Part shown: piece after piece, positions 52,187 to 60,372 of the stretch
How the letters are laid out: every line of letters begins with the position of its first letter
Position numbering within the stretch: position 1 is the first letter of the stretch
DNA from: JANNVZ01 sp046155615
Lineage (GTDB): Bacteria; Bacteroidota; Bacteroidia; Flavobacteriales_D; Sanyastnellaceae
Length of the DNA: 64,000 nt
Direction: 5' to 3'
Assembly (NCBI GenBank): GCA_046155615.1
Contig: JBJXFP010000010.1
Span: forward strand, 19,801 to 83,800
The notes under the pieces: generated by a model
What the model saw: the letters and a program-made list of their open reading frames with translations, nothing else
Database searches by the model: none
What the model was told of the DNA's origin: nothing
Position numbers and translations under genes: made by a program

Positions 52187-54277
52187 ATGTCGATAGTTAC
52201 GGAAGCGCCCATTTGGTTGATTGCATTGTGTCTTGCGGCTGGGCTTATATATGCGGGCGCACTCTATTTTAGGGATAGGTTCAACAGAACTTATGGAAGT
52301 TTTCTTGCTTCGGTGCTTGGTGTTATTCGTTTTGTATGTGTTTCGTTGCTTGCATTCTTTCTGCTCAAGCCATTGATAAAATCAGTGAGTAATGATGTGG
52401 AAAAACCCATCATTGTGATAGCGCAAGACAACAGCGAATCACTGGTAGTTGGAAAAGATTCAAGCTACTACAAGGGAGAATACCAGCAGCAACTTTCAGC
52501 CCTCATTCAGCAGTTTGGTGAGAATTATGAATTGCGCACGTACAACTTTGGAAGTGGCGTGAATGAAGGAATTGATTCATTGCTGTTCAATGAAAAACAA
52601 ACTGATTTTTCGAAATTGCTGGATGAGGCCTACAACAAATTCAGCGGCAGAAATCTGGGTGCCATCATCGTTGCCAGCGATGGACTTTACAACAAAGGAA
52701 GCAATCCGATATACTCATATCAGAAATTGAATGCACCCGTTTTCACCATTGCATTGGGTGATACCACGGTGCATCGCGATGTATTGTTGAGTGATGTAGC
52801 CGTGAATCGTCTCGCTTATTTAGGCAACAAATTTCCGATGCGCATAACAGTGGAAGGTCGCAAGGCCCAAGGTGAATCAGCTACCTTGTCAGTTAGCAGA
52901 AAGGGCCAGAACCTCTTCACTAAGCAGATTGCTTTTAATGGCGAGCGATATGCTGAAGATGTGAATGTGATTTTAGACGCCACAGAAATTGGTTTGCAGA
53001 AATACACCGTTACCATTTCTTCAGTAAGTGACGAGATCACCTATGCAAATAACCGCAAGGATATTTTCATAGATGTGCTGGATAGCAGACAAAAAGTTTT
53101 GATTCTCGCCTATTCACCTCATCCTGATTTGAATGCATTGCGTGATGCGATGGTCAGCAACAAGAGTTATCAAGTGGATTTGAAATTGGCGGAGGATTTT
53201 TCAGGAAACATTGCAGACTATTCTCTAGTCATATTTCATCAGCTACCCGCAGTAGGTGGCAACGGAAAGGCGGCTATAGACAACACATTGAAGGCGAATG
53301 TGCCCTCCATGTTTGTGTGGGGAGCGCAGACGGACTTTAGATCTTTTACTGATTTGAAATTGGGTTATTCACTCGAATTTTATCGCAACAGCAATACTGA
53401 TGTAAGTGGTAGTTATGAGGAGAGTTTTTCGCTTTTCACTTTGGACGAAGAGACGAAAATGATTTTTAAATCGCTTCCTCCTTTGCAGGTGCCCTTTGGC
53501 GATTTGGCTTTCAGCCCGGGTGCTATCAGTTTAATCAATCAGCAAGTAGGCCAAATCAAAACAAAGAACCCACTCGTATCCTTCAACAAGACCAGGGATA
53601 ACAACAAAATTTGCCTGATAGCCGGAGAAGGAATTTGGCGTTGGCGCATGGGCGCATTTCAGCAATTCGAAAGACATGATTATTTCAATGGTTTTGTAAC
53701 CAAGGTGGTGCAATACATGGCCAGCAAAGAAGATCGAAGTTTGTTTCGTGTCAATGGCAAGAATGATTTTATAGAAAATGAATCAATCATGTTTGATGCA
53801 GAAGTTTACAATGCGAGTTATGAACCCATTACCAACCGCGAAATCAAAATGACCATTCGCAACGAAGAAGGACAAAATTTCGATTACACATTTTCACCAA
53901 ATGAGACACGTTATCGTCTCAATGTTGGCCAGCTTCCTGTTGGCAACTACAGCTACACAGCAGCAGTGATGACAGATGCCGGAACGCAAACCGAAAAGGG
54001 TGAATTCAGCGTTAGCGCCCTGCAATATGAATTGGTGAATACCATTGCTGATCATCGTTTACTCTACCAGTTTGCTCATGACAACAACGGTGAAATGGTG
54101 TATCCGCAAAACATGAATTCCCTGGTTGATATGATTAAAAACAAAAAGGAAATAGTTTCTGTTTCTTATGAGAACAAGCAACTGAAAGACTTGATCAATT
54201 ACAAGTGGATACTTGCACTATTAACTGCGTTGCTGGGTACAGAGTGGTTGCTAAGGAAAAGAGCGGGAACCTATTAG
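52187..54277 (+). CDS. VWA-like membrane protein, unknown function
   Basis: A 696-residue protein with two N-terminal helices (about 9-27 and 40-62), then a VWA-like domain whose MIDAS start reads AQDNSESL (Asp81, Ser83, Ser85), with IIVASDGLYNKGSNP as the later strand. After Ig-like sheets (residues about 210-300 and 520-610) comes a C-terminal helix (WILALLTALLGTEWLLRKR). The topology is like BatA-type or vWA proteins of Bacteroidota, but no bat operon or MoxR ATPase is adjacent. A role in stress tolerance is speculative. Confidence 0.72.
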   Translation: MSIVTEAPIWLIALCLAAGLIYAGALYFRDRFNRTYGSFLASVLGVIRFVCVSLLAFFLLKPLIKSVSNDVEKPIIVIAQDNSESLVVGKDSSYYKGEYQQQLSALIQQFGENYELRTYNFGSGVNEGIDSLLFNEKQTDFSKLLDEAYNKFSGRNLGAIIVASDGLYNKGSNPIYSYQKLNAPVFTIALGDTTVHRDVLLSDVAVNRLAYLGNKFPMRITVEGRKAQGESATLSVSRKGQNLFTKQIAFNGERYAEDVNVILDATEIGLQKYTVTISSVSDEITYANNRKDIFIDVLDSRQKVLILAYSPHPDLNALRDAMVSNKSYQVDLKLAEDFSGNIADYSLVIFHQLPAVGGNGKAAIDNTLKANVPSMFVWGAQTDFRSFTDLKLGYSLEFYRNSNTDVSGSYEESFSLFTLDEETKMIFKSLPPLQVPFGDLAFSPGAISLINQQVGQIKTKNPLVSFNKTRDNNKICLIAGEGIWRWRMGAFQQFERHDYFNGFVTKVVQYMASKEDRSLFRVNGKNDFIENESIMFDAEVYNASYEPITNREIKMTIRNEEGQNFDYTFSPNETRYRLNVGQLPVGNYSYTAAVMTDAGTQTEKGEFSVSALQYELVNTIADHRLLYQFAHDNNGEMVYPQNMNSLVDMIKNKKEIVSVSYENKQLKDLINYKWILALLTALLGTEWLLRKRAGTY

Positions 54278-54280
54278 GAG

Positions 54281-54342
54281 CTTATTGATTTGTAGATTGT
54301 ATTCAACAAATCTCCAAATCAATAGGTCAATAAATCAATAAG
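54281..54342. repeat. AT-rich palindromic intergenic element (copy 2)
   Basis: CTTATTGATTT (54281-54291) pairs perfectly with AAATCAATAAG (54332-54342). Inside it are TTGTAGATTG, CAACAAATCTCCAAATC and CAATAGGTCAATAAATC. It shares the words TTATTGATTTGTAG and CAACAAATCT-CAA with the element at 48427-48508. It sits 3 bases after the VWA gene stop. Confidence 0.6.
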
Positions 54343-54349
54343 TGAAACA

Positions 54350-55222
54350 GTGAAATCACACTTGAGAATAGGGGGAGTTCCCGAACACTTCAACTTGCCA
54401 TGGCAACTGGCAGCCGAGCATGATATTTTTTCTACTGAAGGCATTGACCTTTCATGGACGATGTATGCTGGAGGTACAGGTGCAATGACCAAGGCACTCA
54501 ACAATGGTGAGTTGGATGTAGCTATTCTCTTGACTGAAGGTTATATGTCTGCTGCGCATCAGGGTTTGCAAGCAAAAATTGCGAAAGTCTATATCGAAAC
54601 TCCATTGGTGTGGGGCATTTACAGCGGTGCCAACTCTAAGATAAAAAGTGTGGATGATGTGAAGAAAGGTAGGCACGCGATCTCGCGATTTGGTTCGGGT
54701 TCACATTTGATGGCAATGATCCGGGCAAGTCAGAAAAAGCAAATGCTTGGTGAAAAAGATTTTTTAGTAGTGAACAGTTTGCATGGCGCAGTTGAGTCAT
54801 TGGTGAAGAATGAGACACAACTTTTTTTCTGGGAAAAATTCATGACACGCCCTCATGTGAAGAGTGGAGAACTGAATTTGGTAGGAGAGTTCAGCGCACC
54901 CTGGAGCAGCTTCCTCATCATAGCAAGCGAAACGGTGATGAATACAAAGCAAGAAGTCTTGCAGCGTTTGTTGCAAGTGATGAATGCAGAACTCATCGCC
55001 TTCAAGCAAGACAATTCGAGTGTAGTGCACATCCGCAAAAAATTTGATATGAGCATGACCGAGGCACGCGCCTGGCTTAAGAATACACAATGGAATTATG
55101 ACTACCAAATAGCAACACAAAGCCTCATAAACTCGCAAGATGCTCTGGCAAGTATTGGTATATGTAATGATAAAATGAAGGTAGAAAGCCTCTGCGCTCC
55201 ATGGTTAAAATTGATTGGATAA
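54350..55222 (+). CDS. Substrate-binding-like protein (NMT1/SsuA type), no signal peptide
   Basis: A 290-aa protein starting with GTG. The N-terminal lobe LRIGGVPEHFNLPWQLAAEHDIF, then YAGGTGAMTKALNNGELDVAILLTEG, and GRHAISRFGSGSHLMAM resemble ABC nitrate/sulfonate/taurine-binding proteins. It lacks a signal peptide or lipobox, and no permease or ATPase gene is near. It may be a cytosolic enzyme or sensor that uses this fold, as in some pyrimidine (THI5-like) proteins, or may be non-secreted in this lineage. Next gene begins one base after its stop. Confidence 0.72.
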   Translation: MKSHLRIGGVPEHFNLPWQLAAEHDIFSTEGIDLSWTMYAGGTGAMTKALNNGELDVAILLTEGYMSAAHQGLQAKIAKVYIETPLVWGIYSGANSKIKSVDDVKKGRHAISRFGSGSHLMAMIRASQKKQMLGEKDFLVVNSLHGAVESLVKNETQLFFWEKFMTRPHVKSGELNLVGEFSAPWSSFLIIASETVMNTKQEVLQRLLQVMNAELIAFKQDNSSVVHIRKKFDMSMTEARAWLKNTQWNYDYQIATQSLINSQDALASIGICNDKMKVESLCAPWLKLIG

Positions 55223-55223
55223 C

Positions 55224-55865
55224 ATGAATGACAAATTGAAAAAACTGTGGAGCAAGCGCTGGCTTAGAAGGCTCACATACCTCTTTGCATTTGTTCTGCT
55301 ACTTTTTATTTTCAGAACACCATTGCTTCGTGGACTTGGCAACTGGCTTGTTGCAAAGGACGAATTGATGAAAACAGAAGCATGTTTCATACTTGGCGGC
55401 AACAGTTATGAGCGAGGCATGGAGGCTGTGAAAATTTATTGGCAGTTCAGCGACCAGCAGTTTGTATGCACAGGTGGCAACTATCCATTGCAGATACGCG
55501 CACTATTGGACTCACTGATGAGTGAGGCCGAACTTTCAAGACATCTGATGATGAGCAAAGGAGTACCACTTGCACAAATCAACATCATGGAAGGCTCGCG
55601 CAGCACTATGGATGAAAGCCAAGAGATTCTGAACTATTGCAAACAAAAAAATCTTAAAGACATCACGGTGGTGAGCAGTTCATTTCACCTGCGCAGAGTG
55701 CGCTGGGTTTTTGAAGAAAAATTTGCAGATGCCAGCATCAAAGTTCATTTCCATGGTTCCAATCCGGAGGACTACAATAGCAGCAACTGGTGGCACAATG
55801 AGGAGGGCCTCATCATGGCCAACAACGAATGTGTAAAATTGTTTTATTATTTGTTGAAATACTGA
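55224..55865 (+). CDS. YdcF/SanA-like (DUF218) membrane protein
   Basis: A 213-residue protein with one N-terminal membrane helix (about 15-35, LTYLFAFVLLLFIFRTPLLRGLG), and a DUF218 domain: FILGGNSYERGMEA, CTGGNYPLQ, EGSRSTMDESQEI and TVVSSSFHLRRVRWVFEEKF. Such proteins act in the periplasm on envelope metabolism, mechanism uncertain. Start at ATG 55224 chosen over TTG 55215. It is one base after the substrate-binding-like gene. Confidence 0.82.
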   Translation: MNDKLKKLWSKRWLRRLTYLFAFVLLLFIFRTPLLRGLGNWLVAKDELMKTEACFILGGNSYERGMEAVKIYWQFSDQQFVCTGGNYPLQIRALLDSLMSEAELSRHLMMSKGVPLAQINIMEGSRSTMDESQEILNYCKQKNLKDITVVSSSFHLRRVRWVFEEKFADASIKVHFHGSNPEDYNSSNWWHNEEGLIMANNECVKLFYYLLKY

Positions 55866-55888
55866 GTCGTATTCAAAACGCTACTTAT

Positions 55889-55913
55889 CAACCATTTGCT
55901 TTAATGGTTGTTT
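55889..55913 (+). terminator. Weak intrinsic terminator
   Basis: CAACCAT (55889-55895) and ATGGTTG (55904-55910) form a 7-bp stem with an 8-nt loop, followed only by TTTG. It lies 23 bases after the DUF218 gene. Confidence 0.35.
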
Positions 55914-56006
55914 GAAGTGGCTAAGATTCAATCACACTTTTCGAAGCATTGGGACTAATTTTGAATACCTGAATGATTTTGATTATTTCCAAAGAAGAAG
56001 ATAGCA

Positions 56007-57434
56007 ATGAGTGAAGACCATGATCACACCAAAGAATTGGTGACCAAATATGAACAGATGCTTGCAAACAGTAAATCTGTTTACTTCGATATAGATGAGC
56101 TGGAAGAGATAGTTGAATTTTACTGTGAAGCCAGCAAATTCCATAAAGCACTTCGAGTAATTGAATATGCATATACTCTGTTCCCGAACAACACATTCAT
56201 GATGCTATGCGAAGGTCAGGTACTAAGTGCTCTGGGCCATCTCAACAAGGCTCTTTCAAAAATGAAAGAACTCGAAAAACATGAACCGGATAACGAAGAA
56301 ATGCTGCTGACCATGAGTGGCATCTACAGCCAGTTGCGCGACCATCAACAAAGTATTGAGCTTTTGAAACGCGTATTAGCCGGAGGGAACAGCGAATTTG
56401 AAACTGAAATTTATCTGGATATTGCACTGGAATACGAGAACATTGATAGGCCTGACAAAGCCATAGAAATATTGCATGAAGCGCTGGAGCGCAACCCTGA
56501 AAACGAAACATTCATTCATGAATTGGCATATTGTTATGACGTGAGTGAACGCACCTCAGAAAGTCTGGAGTACTATGAAAAATTTATTGAAAAACACCCG
56601 TTCAGTTTCTCTGCCTGGTACTTCAAAGCCAATGCACAGCAGCAACTCGACCAACTCGAAGCAGCCATAGACAGCTACGACTATTGTATAGCCATTCAGC
56701 AAGACTTCACATTGGCTTATTACAACAAAGCTCATACACTATGCAAACTTGGACGTTATCAGCAAGCTATACACACCTTCGAAGAAACTTATACCTATGA
56801 ACCGCCAAAAGCACCAGTGTATTGCCACATTGGAGAATGCTTTGAAAAATTGAACGAGTTAGACAAGGCAATTTTCTATTATAGGAAAAGCATAAGTGTG
56901 GACGATCAATTTGCGGATGCATTTCTTGGTATAGGTCTGGTGTACGACATGCAGGGCAAAACCGAGGAAGGCATACAATACATAGAACGTGCAGTTGAGC
57001 TTGAGGGAGAAAATCCGGATTACCAATTGTTCCTTGCGGAATTGCTAAAAAAAGCTGAGCGCTGGGATGAAGCTCAATCCATTACAGAATCACTGACACT
57101 TCGCTTTCCTGACAATGAAGATGTCTGGTTAGATCACTCTGATATTTTCTTCGAAAAAGGAGAACTAAAAAAAGCACTTCATGTACTGAATGAAGGTTGG
57201 AAAAAATGCCCACAGAGTTCTGAACTTGGCTACCGCAAAGTGGCATATCTGATGGAGGCCGGTGATGACAAGGAAGCTGAAGAATTACTGTTTCGCGTTT
57301 TCCTGCACAATGCTGACGGGCTGGGCGAACTCGAAGAGTATTATCCTGAAATAAGCAGGCTCGCACTTTACACTGAACTATTGAAACAGCGTGAGCTGTT
57401 GTTGAACGAACAGAAGAAAAGTTTCCGCAACTGA
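56007..57434 (+). CDS. Tetratricopeptide-repeat protein
   Basis: The 475-residue protein is made up of about ten TPR units, with no signal peptide. Examples are FHKALRVIEYAYTLFPNN, AIEILHEALERNPENETF, AIDSYDYCIAIQQDFTLAYYNKA and AIFYYRKSISVDDQFADAFLGIG. TPR superhelices mediate protein-protein contacts. The start at 56007 has an acidic N-terminus (MSEDHDHTKELV). Role unknown. It ends shortly before a strong terminator. Confidence 0.88.
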   Translation: MSEDHDHTKELVTKYEQMLANSKSVYFDIDELEEIVEFYCEASKFHKALRVIEYAYTLFPNNTFMMLCEGQVLSALGHLNKALSKMKELEKHEPDNEEMLLTMSGIYSQLRDHQQSIELLKRVLAGGNSEFETEIYLDIALEYENIDRPDKAIEILHEALERNPENETFIHELAYCYDVSERTSESLEYYEKFIEKHPFSFSAWYFKANAQQQLDQLEAAIDSYDYCIAIQQDFTLAYYNKAHTLCKLGRYQQAIHTFEETYTYEPPKAPVYCHIGECFEKLNELDKAIFYYRKSISVDDQFADAFLGIGLVYDMQGKTEEGIQYIERAVELEGENPDYQLFLAELLKKAERWDEAQSITESLTLRFPDNEDVWLDHSDIFFEKGELKKALHVLNEGWKKCPQSSELGYRKVAYLMEAGDDKEAEELLFRVFLHNADGLGELEEYYPEISRLALYTELLKQRELLLNEQKKSFRN

Positions 57435-57439
57435 TATCT

Positions 57440-57485
57440 TATCATTGCTTCGGCTCTTCCCAAGAAAGTCAATGATACTTTTTTT
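57440..57485 (+). terminator. Intrinsic terminator after TPR gene
   Basis: TATCATTG-CTT (57440-57450) pairs with AAG-T-CAATGATA (57466-57477, one bulged T), followed by C and seven T (57479-57485). It starts six bases after the stop codon. Confidence 0.65.
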
Positions 57486-57608
57486 GTATGAATAGCTGCA
57501 ATGCATTGAATAAATGATTGCGCCTTTACCGATTCGCAACAACAAATAAAGCATCCTCATAGCCTCACCAAAAAAGTTCACAGACGTTTCATTATTTCTT
57601 GCATAAAA

Positions 57609-58394
57609 ATGAATTTCAAACTAAACCACACTCCACAACGCACCACGAAAAATCGCGAACACGGCCTCACCATGGTAATGGATAAAGGCCTGAGCCTGCG
57701 CCAGGCAGAAGATTTGATAGAAAGTGCTGGCGAACAGGTGGATCTTGTAAAGCTCGGTTTTGGCACCTCAGCATTTGCCTCCAATGTGAAGCAAAAAGTG
57801 AAACTGTATCAGCAAGCAAACATGAAAGTATATGTTGGCGGAACACTTTTCGAATCATTTTATGTACGTGGTCAGGTGGACGACTACAAGCGATACATAG
57901 ACGGACTTGGTCTTGATACCTTAGAGGTTTCTGATGGCAGCATTTCCATCGCACACGAAGAGAAGTGTGAACTCATTTCAAGATTTGCGAAAAACTACCG
58001 TGTACTGTCAGAAGTGGGTAGTAAGGAAGAAGGCATACTTATATCACCGGCCAAATGGGTGAACATGATGAAAACCGAATTGCTGGCCGGCAGTTGGAAA
58101 GTGATAGCAGAAGCACGAGAAAGTGGCACAGTGGGAATCTATCGTCCCAGTGGTCAGGCACACACCATGCTCATCAACCGCATCATCAAAAGCGTAAAAC
58201 CTGAAGACATACTTTGGGAAGCGCCTAAGAAGCCACAACAGGTTTACTTCATCAAGCAATTTGGTGCTAACGTAAATCTTGGCAACATAGCCGAAAATGA
58301 AGTGATTCCATTGGAGTGCCTGCGGGTTGGTTTACGTGGCGACACCTTTTTCGATTTTCTGCCTGAGGAAATAGTAAGTAAGTACAAAAACTGA
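57609..58394 (+). CDS. comA: Phosphosulfolactate synthase-like (ComA)
   Basis: ComA adds sulfite to phosphoenolpyruvate in coenzyme M biosynthesis in methanogens. The 261-aa protein shows REHGLTMVMDKGLS near the start, VDLVKLGFGTSAF, YVGGTLFESFYV, LEVSDGSI and VIAEARESGTVGI, all matching the family and the (beta/alpha)8 fold. No other CoM genes are seen. In Bacteroidota its role is not established; sulfolactate or cysteate supply for sulfonolipids is one idea. Upstream is a 174-base gap with the TPR terminator. Confidence 0.85.
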   Translation: MNFKLNHTPQRTTKNREHGLTMVMDKGLSLRQAEDLIESAGEQVDLVKLGFGTSAFASNVKQKVKLYQQANMKVYVGGTLFESFYVRGQVDDYKRYIDGLGLDTLEVSDGSISIAHEEKCELISRFAKNYRVLSEVGSKEEGILISPAKWVNMMKTELLAGSWKVIAEARESGTVGIYRPSGQAHTMLINRIIKSVKPEDILWEAPKKPQQVYFIKQFGANVNLGNIAENEVIPLECLRVGLRGDTFFDFLPEEIVSKYKN

Positions 58395-58421
58395 TTATAA
58401 AAAAATTTTCAACCTTGTTCA

Positions 58422-58736
58422 ATGAAAACAGAGATTGAAATGAAAATGATTTCACCCAAAGAATTGCGCGAATGGATGAGCGCAGAAAAAAAATTCCAAT
58501 TGATAGATGTGCGCGAGGAGCACGAAGTAGCTGAAGTAACCATAGGTGGTGTGCATATACCTATGGATCAAGTGATAGTTCGCATGAATGAAATTGAAAA
58601 TACGATGCCAGTTGTCATACACTGCAAAAGCGGCAGGCGCAGCAGCGCAGTGGTACAAACGCTTGAAAGAAAGTTTGGCCTATCAAATCTTTACTCTCTT
58701 GAAGGCGGCATTGCTGCATACATAGAGGCTCAATAA
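58422..58736 (+). CDS. Rhodanese-domain protein
   Basis: A 104-aa single rhodanese domain with LIDVREEHEVAEV (27-39) and the catalytic Cys68 in VVIHCKSGRRSS, then LSLEGGIAAYIEAQ-type end (NLYSLEGGIAAYI). It transfers sulfane sulfur to thiols or cyanide or carries sulfur for other enzymes. It is 27 bases downstream of comA, a suggestive sulfur-metabolism pairing. An alternative ATG at 58440 (MKMISPK) is possible. Confidence 0.88.
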   Translation: MKTEIEMKMISPKELREWMSAEKKFQLIDVREEHEVAEVTIGGVHIPMDQVIVRMNEIENTMPVVIHCKSGRRSSAVVQTLERKFGLSNLYSLEGGIAAYIEAQ

Positions 58737-58790
58737 TTTTTTTCATTCCGATATAAATCTCAACTTGAATCCTTTTCGTAACTGCCCGTT

Positions 58791-59186
58791 ATGAAAAGAA
58801 TTTTACTCTATTCTTTAAGTGCCGTCTTCATCGCAATTGTTGCCTATGCCAATCTCAGACATGTAAATCCCTCAGTCAGCTTAGAACCTGTGGATGTATG
58901 CACACTGGCAGTGACCAATATGGAAACAACCGAGCCGGAGATACTGCGCGCCTGGCTAAGGCAAAATAAAAATGTAAGCGCAGTCAGCATCAATGCTGAC
59001 GCATCACTGGTGGGTATCACATACCACTACAACAAACTCGCAGAGACGGAACTTATAGAACTCGCAAGCATGAATGGTGCACTGAAAGTTTCTAAAAAAA
59101 CACTGCCTAAATCTGAAAAGGCAGCTTGCCCCATACACGGTGCAATGACCTTATGGGAACGCACGCTTAATTTTTTGCGATGGTAG
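58791..59186 (+). CDS. Exported HMA-like small protein
   Basis: A 131-residue protein with an N-terminal hydrophobic segment (ILLYSLSAVFIAIVAYANL). The remainder has the beta-alpha-beta pattern of heavy-metal-associated (ferredoxin-like) domains: VCTLAVTNMETTEPEILRAWLRQNKNVSAVSINADASLVGITYHYNKLAETELIELAS. It lacks CxxC, having only a Cys at about 38 and another near the end (AACPIHG). It is followed by the truncated haemoglobin gene, 59 bases on. Confidence 0.55.
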   Translation: MKRILLYSLSAVFIAIVAYANLRHVNPSVSLEPVDVCTLAVTNMETTEPEILRAWLRQNKNVSAVSINADASLVGITYHYNKLAETELIELASMNGALKVSKKTLPKSEKAACPIHGAMTLWERTLNFLRW

Positions 59187-59245
59187 CCTCCATGACAGCC
59201 ATCTGATTTTTTCAATTCTTAATTACCTCAATCAAACACAACACA

Positions 59246-59716
59246 ATGAAAAGTAAAATGATTCTGATGTGCGCAGTGTTCAGCGTACTATCCTTTTCCT
59301 CTTGCAACCCTGATGAAGAAGAGACAACGGACACTCCAGCCACCACGCCAACACTCTATACAAGACTTGGAGGAGTGGATGCGATAACTGCTGTAGTGGA
59401 TCAGTTCCTTGCCAATGTGGTGGCAGATGATGTTATCAATGATCAGTTTTCAGCCACGGTGGCTGACCCGTATCGTACACAATTGCTTCGCTTCAATCTG
59501 ATAGATCAGATATGCGCTGCAAGTGGCGGCCCGTGCCAGTACAAAGGCCTCACCATGATGGAAGCGCACGATGGCATGAACATTACGGATGATGAATTCA
59601 ACGCGTTGGTTGGTGACCTCGTGGCGGCTCTCAACACGTTTAGTGTTCCCTCAGCTGAACAAACTGAGCTGCTTACAATACTCGGCTCATTGCAGCCCGA
59701 AATAGTAGGCCAATAA
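59246..59716 (+). CDS. Group I truncated haemoglobin, predicted lipoprotein
   Basis: The 156-aa protein has a lipoprotein signal (MILMCAVFSVLSFSSC, lipid Cys20), a Thr/Glu-rich spacer, then a group I truncated globin: LYTRLGGVDAITAVVDQFLANVVAD, QICAASGGPCQYKGLTMMEAHDGMNIT, with His108 as the proximal haem ligand by alignment with Synechocystis GlbN (REAH). At the B10 position there is Leu, not the common Tyr. Export of a globin is unusual; it may detoxify NO or O2 at the envelope. A good terminator follows. Confidence 0.85.
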   Translation: MKSKMILMCAVFSVLSFSSCNPDEEETTDTPATTPTLYTRLGGVDAITAVVDQFLANVVADDVINDQFSATVADPYRTQLLRFNLIDQICAASGGPCQYKGLTMMEAHDGMNITDDEFNALVGDLVAALNTFSVPSAEQTELLTILGSLQPEIVGQ

Positions 59717-59763
59717 GAACTTAAGTTTTATCCTCCAACCATCCAACCATGGAGCAAGCGCCT

Positions 59764-59799
59764 CCTGTGCAACATTTGCGCAGGGGTTTTGCTTTTTTT
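59764..59799 (+). terminator. Intrinsic terminator after truncated haemoglobin gene
   Basis: CCTGTGC (59764-59770) pairs with GCGCAGG (59778-59784), with one G-T pair, and is followed by GGTTTTGCTTTTTTT. Confidence 0.75.
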
Positions 59800-59820
59800 G
59801 TAAGTAGTACGCAAAAAAAA

Positions 59821-60168
59821 TCACTTCAGCTTCTGATTCTGTTTGTGCCTTGTGGCATCGCGCAATGTTTTTTTCAGCATGTTTGCATGGAAGGCCTGTT
59901 CCAGATTTACTCCGGTCTGGTTGGCAAGGCAAATCAGCACGAACAATACATCGGCCAGCTCATCATCCAGATTTAGCAATTTGTCACTTTCCTTTTGACT
60001 CTGCTCTCCATACCTGCGCGCAATGATGCGAGCCACCTCACCAACTTCTTCAGTCAACATAGCCATGTTGGTGAGTTCATTGAAGTAGCGCAAACCTGTG
60101 GTTTTTATCCAGCCATCTACTTGCGTTTGTGCTTGACTGATTGTTATCGGTTCATTCTCCATACTCAT
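59821..60168 (-). CDS. MazG-like nucleotide pyrophosphohydrolase (single domain)
   Basis: A 115-aa protein with MENEPITISQAQTQVDGWI, LTEEVGEVARIIARR (EExxE-type metal site) and LDDELADVLFVLICLANQTGVN (ExxD-type). This is the small all-alpha NTP-PPase fold similar to MazG or RS21-C6 dCTPase. It is a second such enzyme in the window besides mazG. The upstream frame to 60306 has no homology; ATG 60168 (or 60162) is the start. It converges on the globin gene. Confidence 0.82.
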   Translation of the reverse strand: MSMENEPITISQAQTQVDGWIKTTGLRYFNELTNMAMLTEEVGEVARIIARRYGEQSQKESDKLLNLDDELADVLFVLICLANQTGVNLEQAFHANMLKKTLRDATRHKQNQKLK

Positions 60169-60342
60169 AAATGTTGAAAGCGAAATACGATGAACAGCCT
60201 GAATAAACAAAACAGTGTTGGTGAATTCTGTAATAGGCGAAGTGTCAGCGAAGGCACATGAATTGTTTTGTGATGACAAAGTAACCTCAGCCTGAGCTTG
60301 GTGCACCCCGCACCGTTTCTAATCATGAAACCCAGCCCCAGC

Positions 60343-60357
60343 AAGGTTTGAAACCTT
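60343..60357. promoter_or_regulatory. Palindrome upstream of FG-GAP protein
   Basis: AAGGTTT-G-AAACCTT is a perfect 7-bp inverted repeat with a one-base centre. It ends 15 bases before the ATG at 60373. An operator is possible, but a weak mRNA hairpin or chance are also plausible. Confidence 0.35.
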
Positions 60358-60372
60358 AATCACATCAACAAG

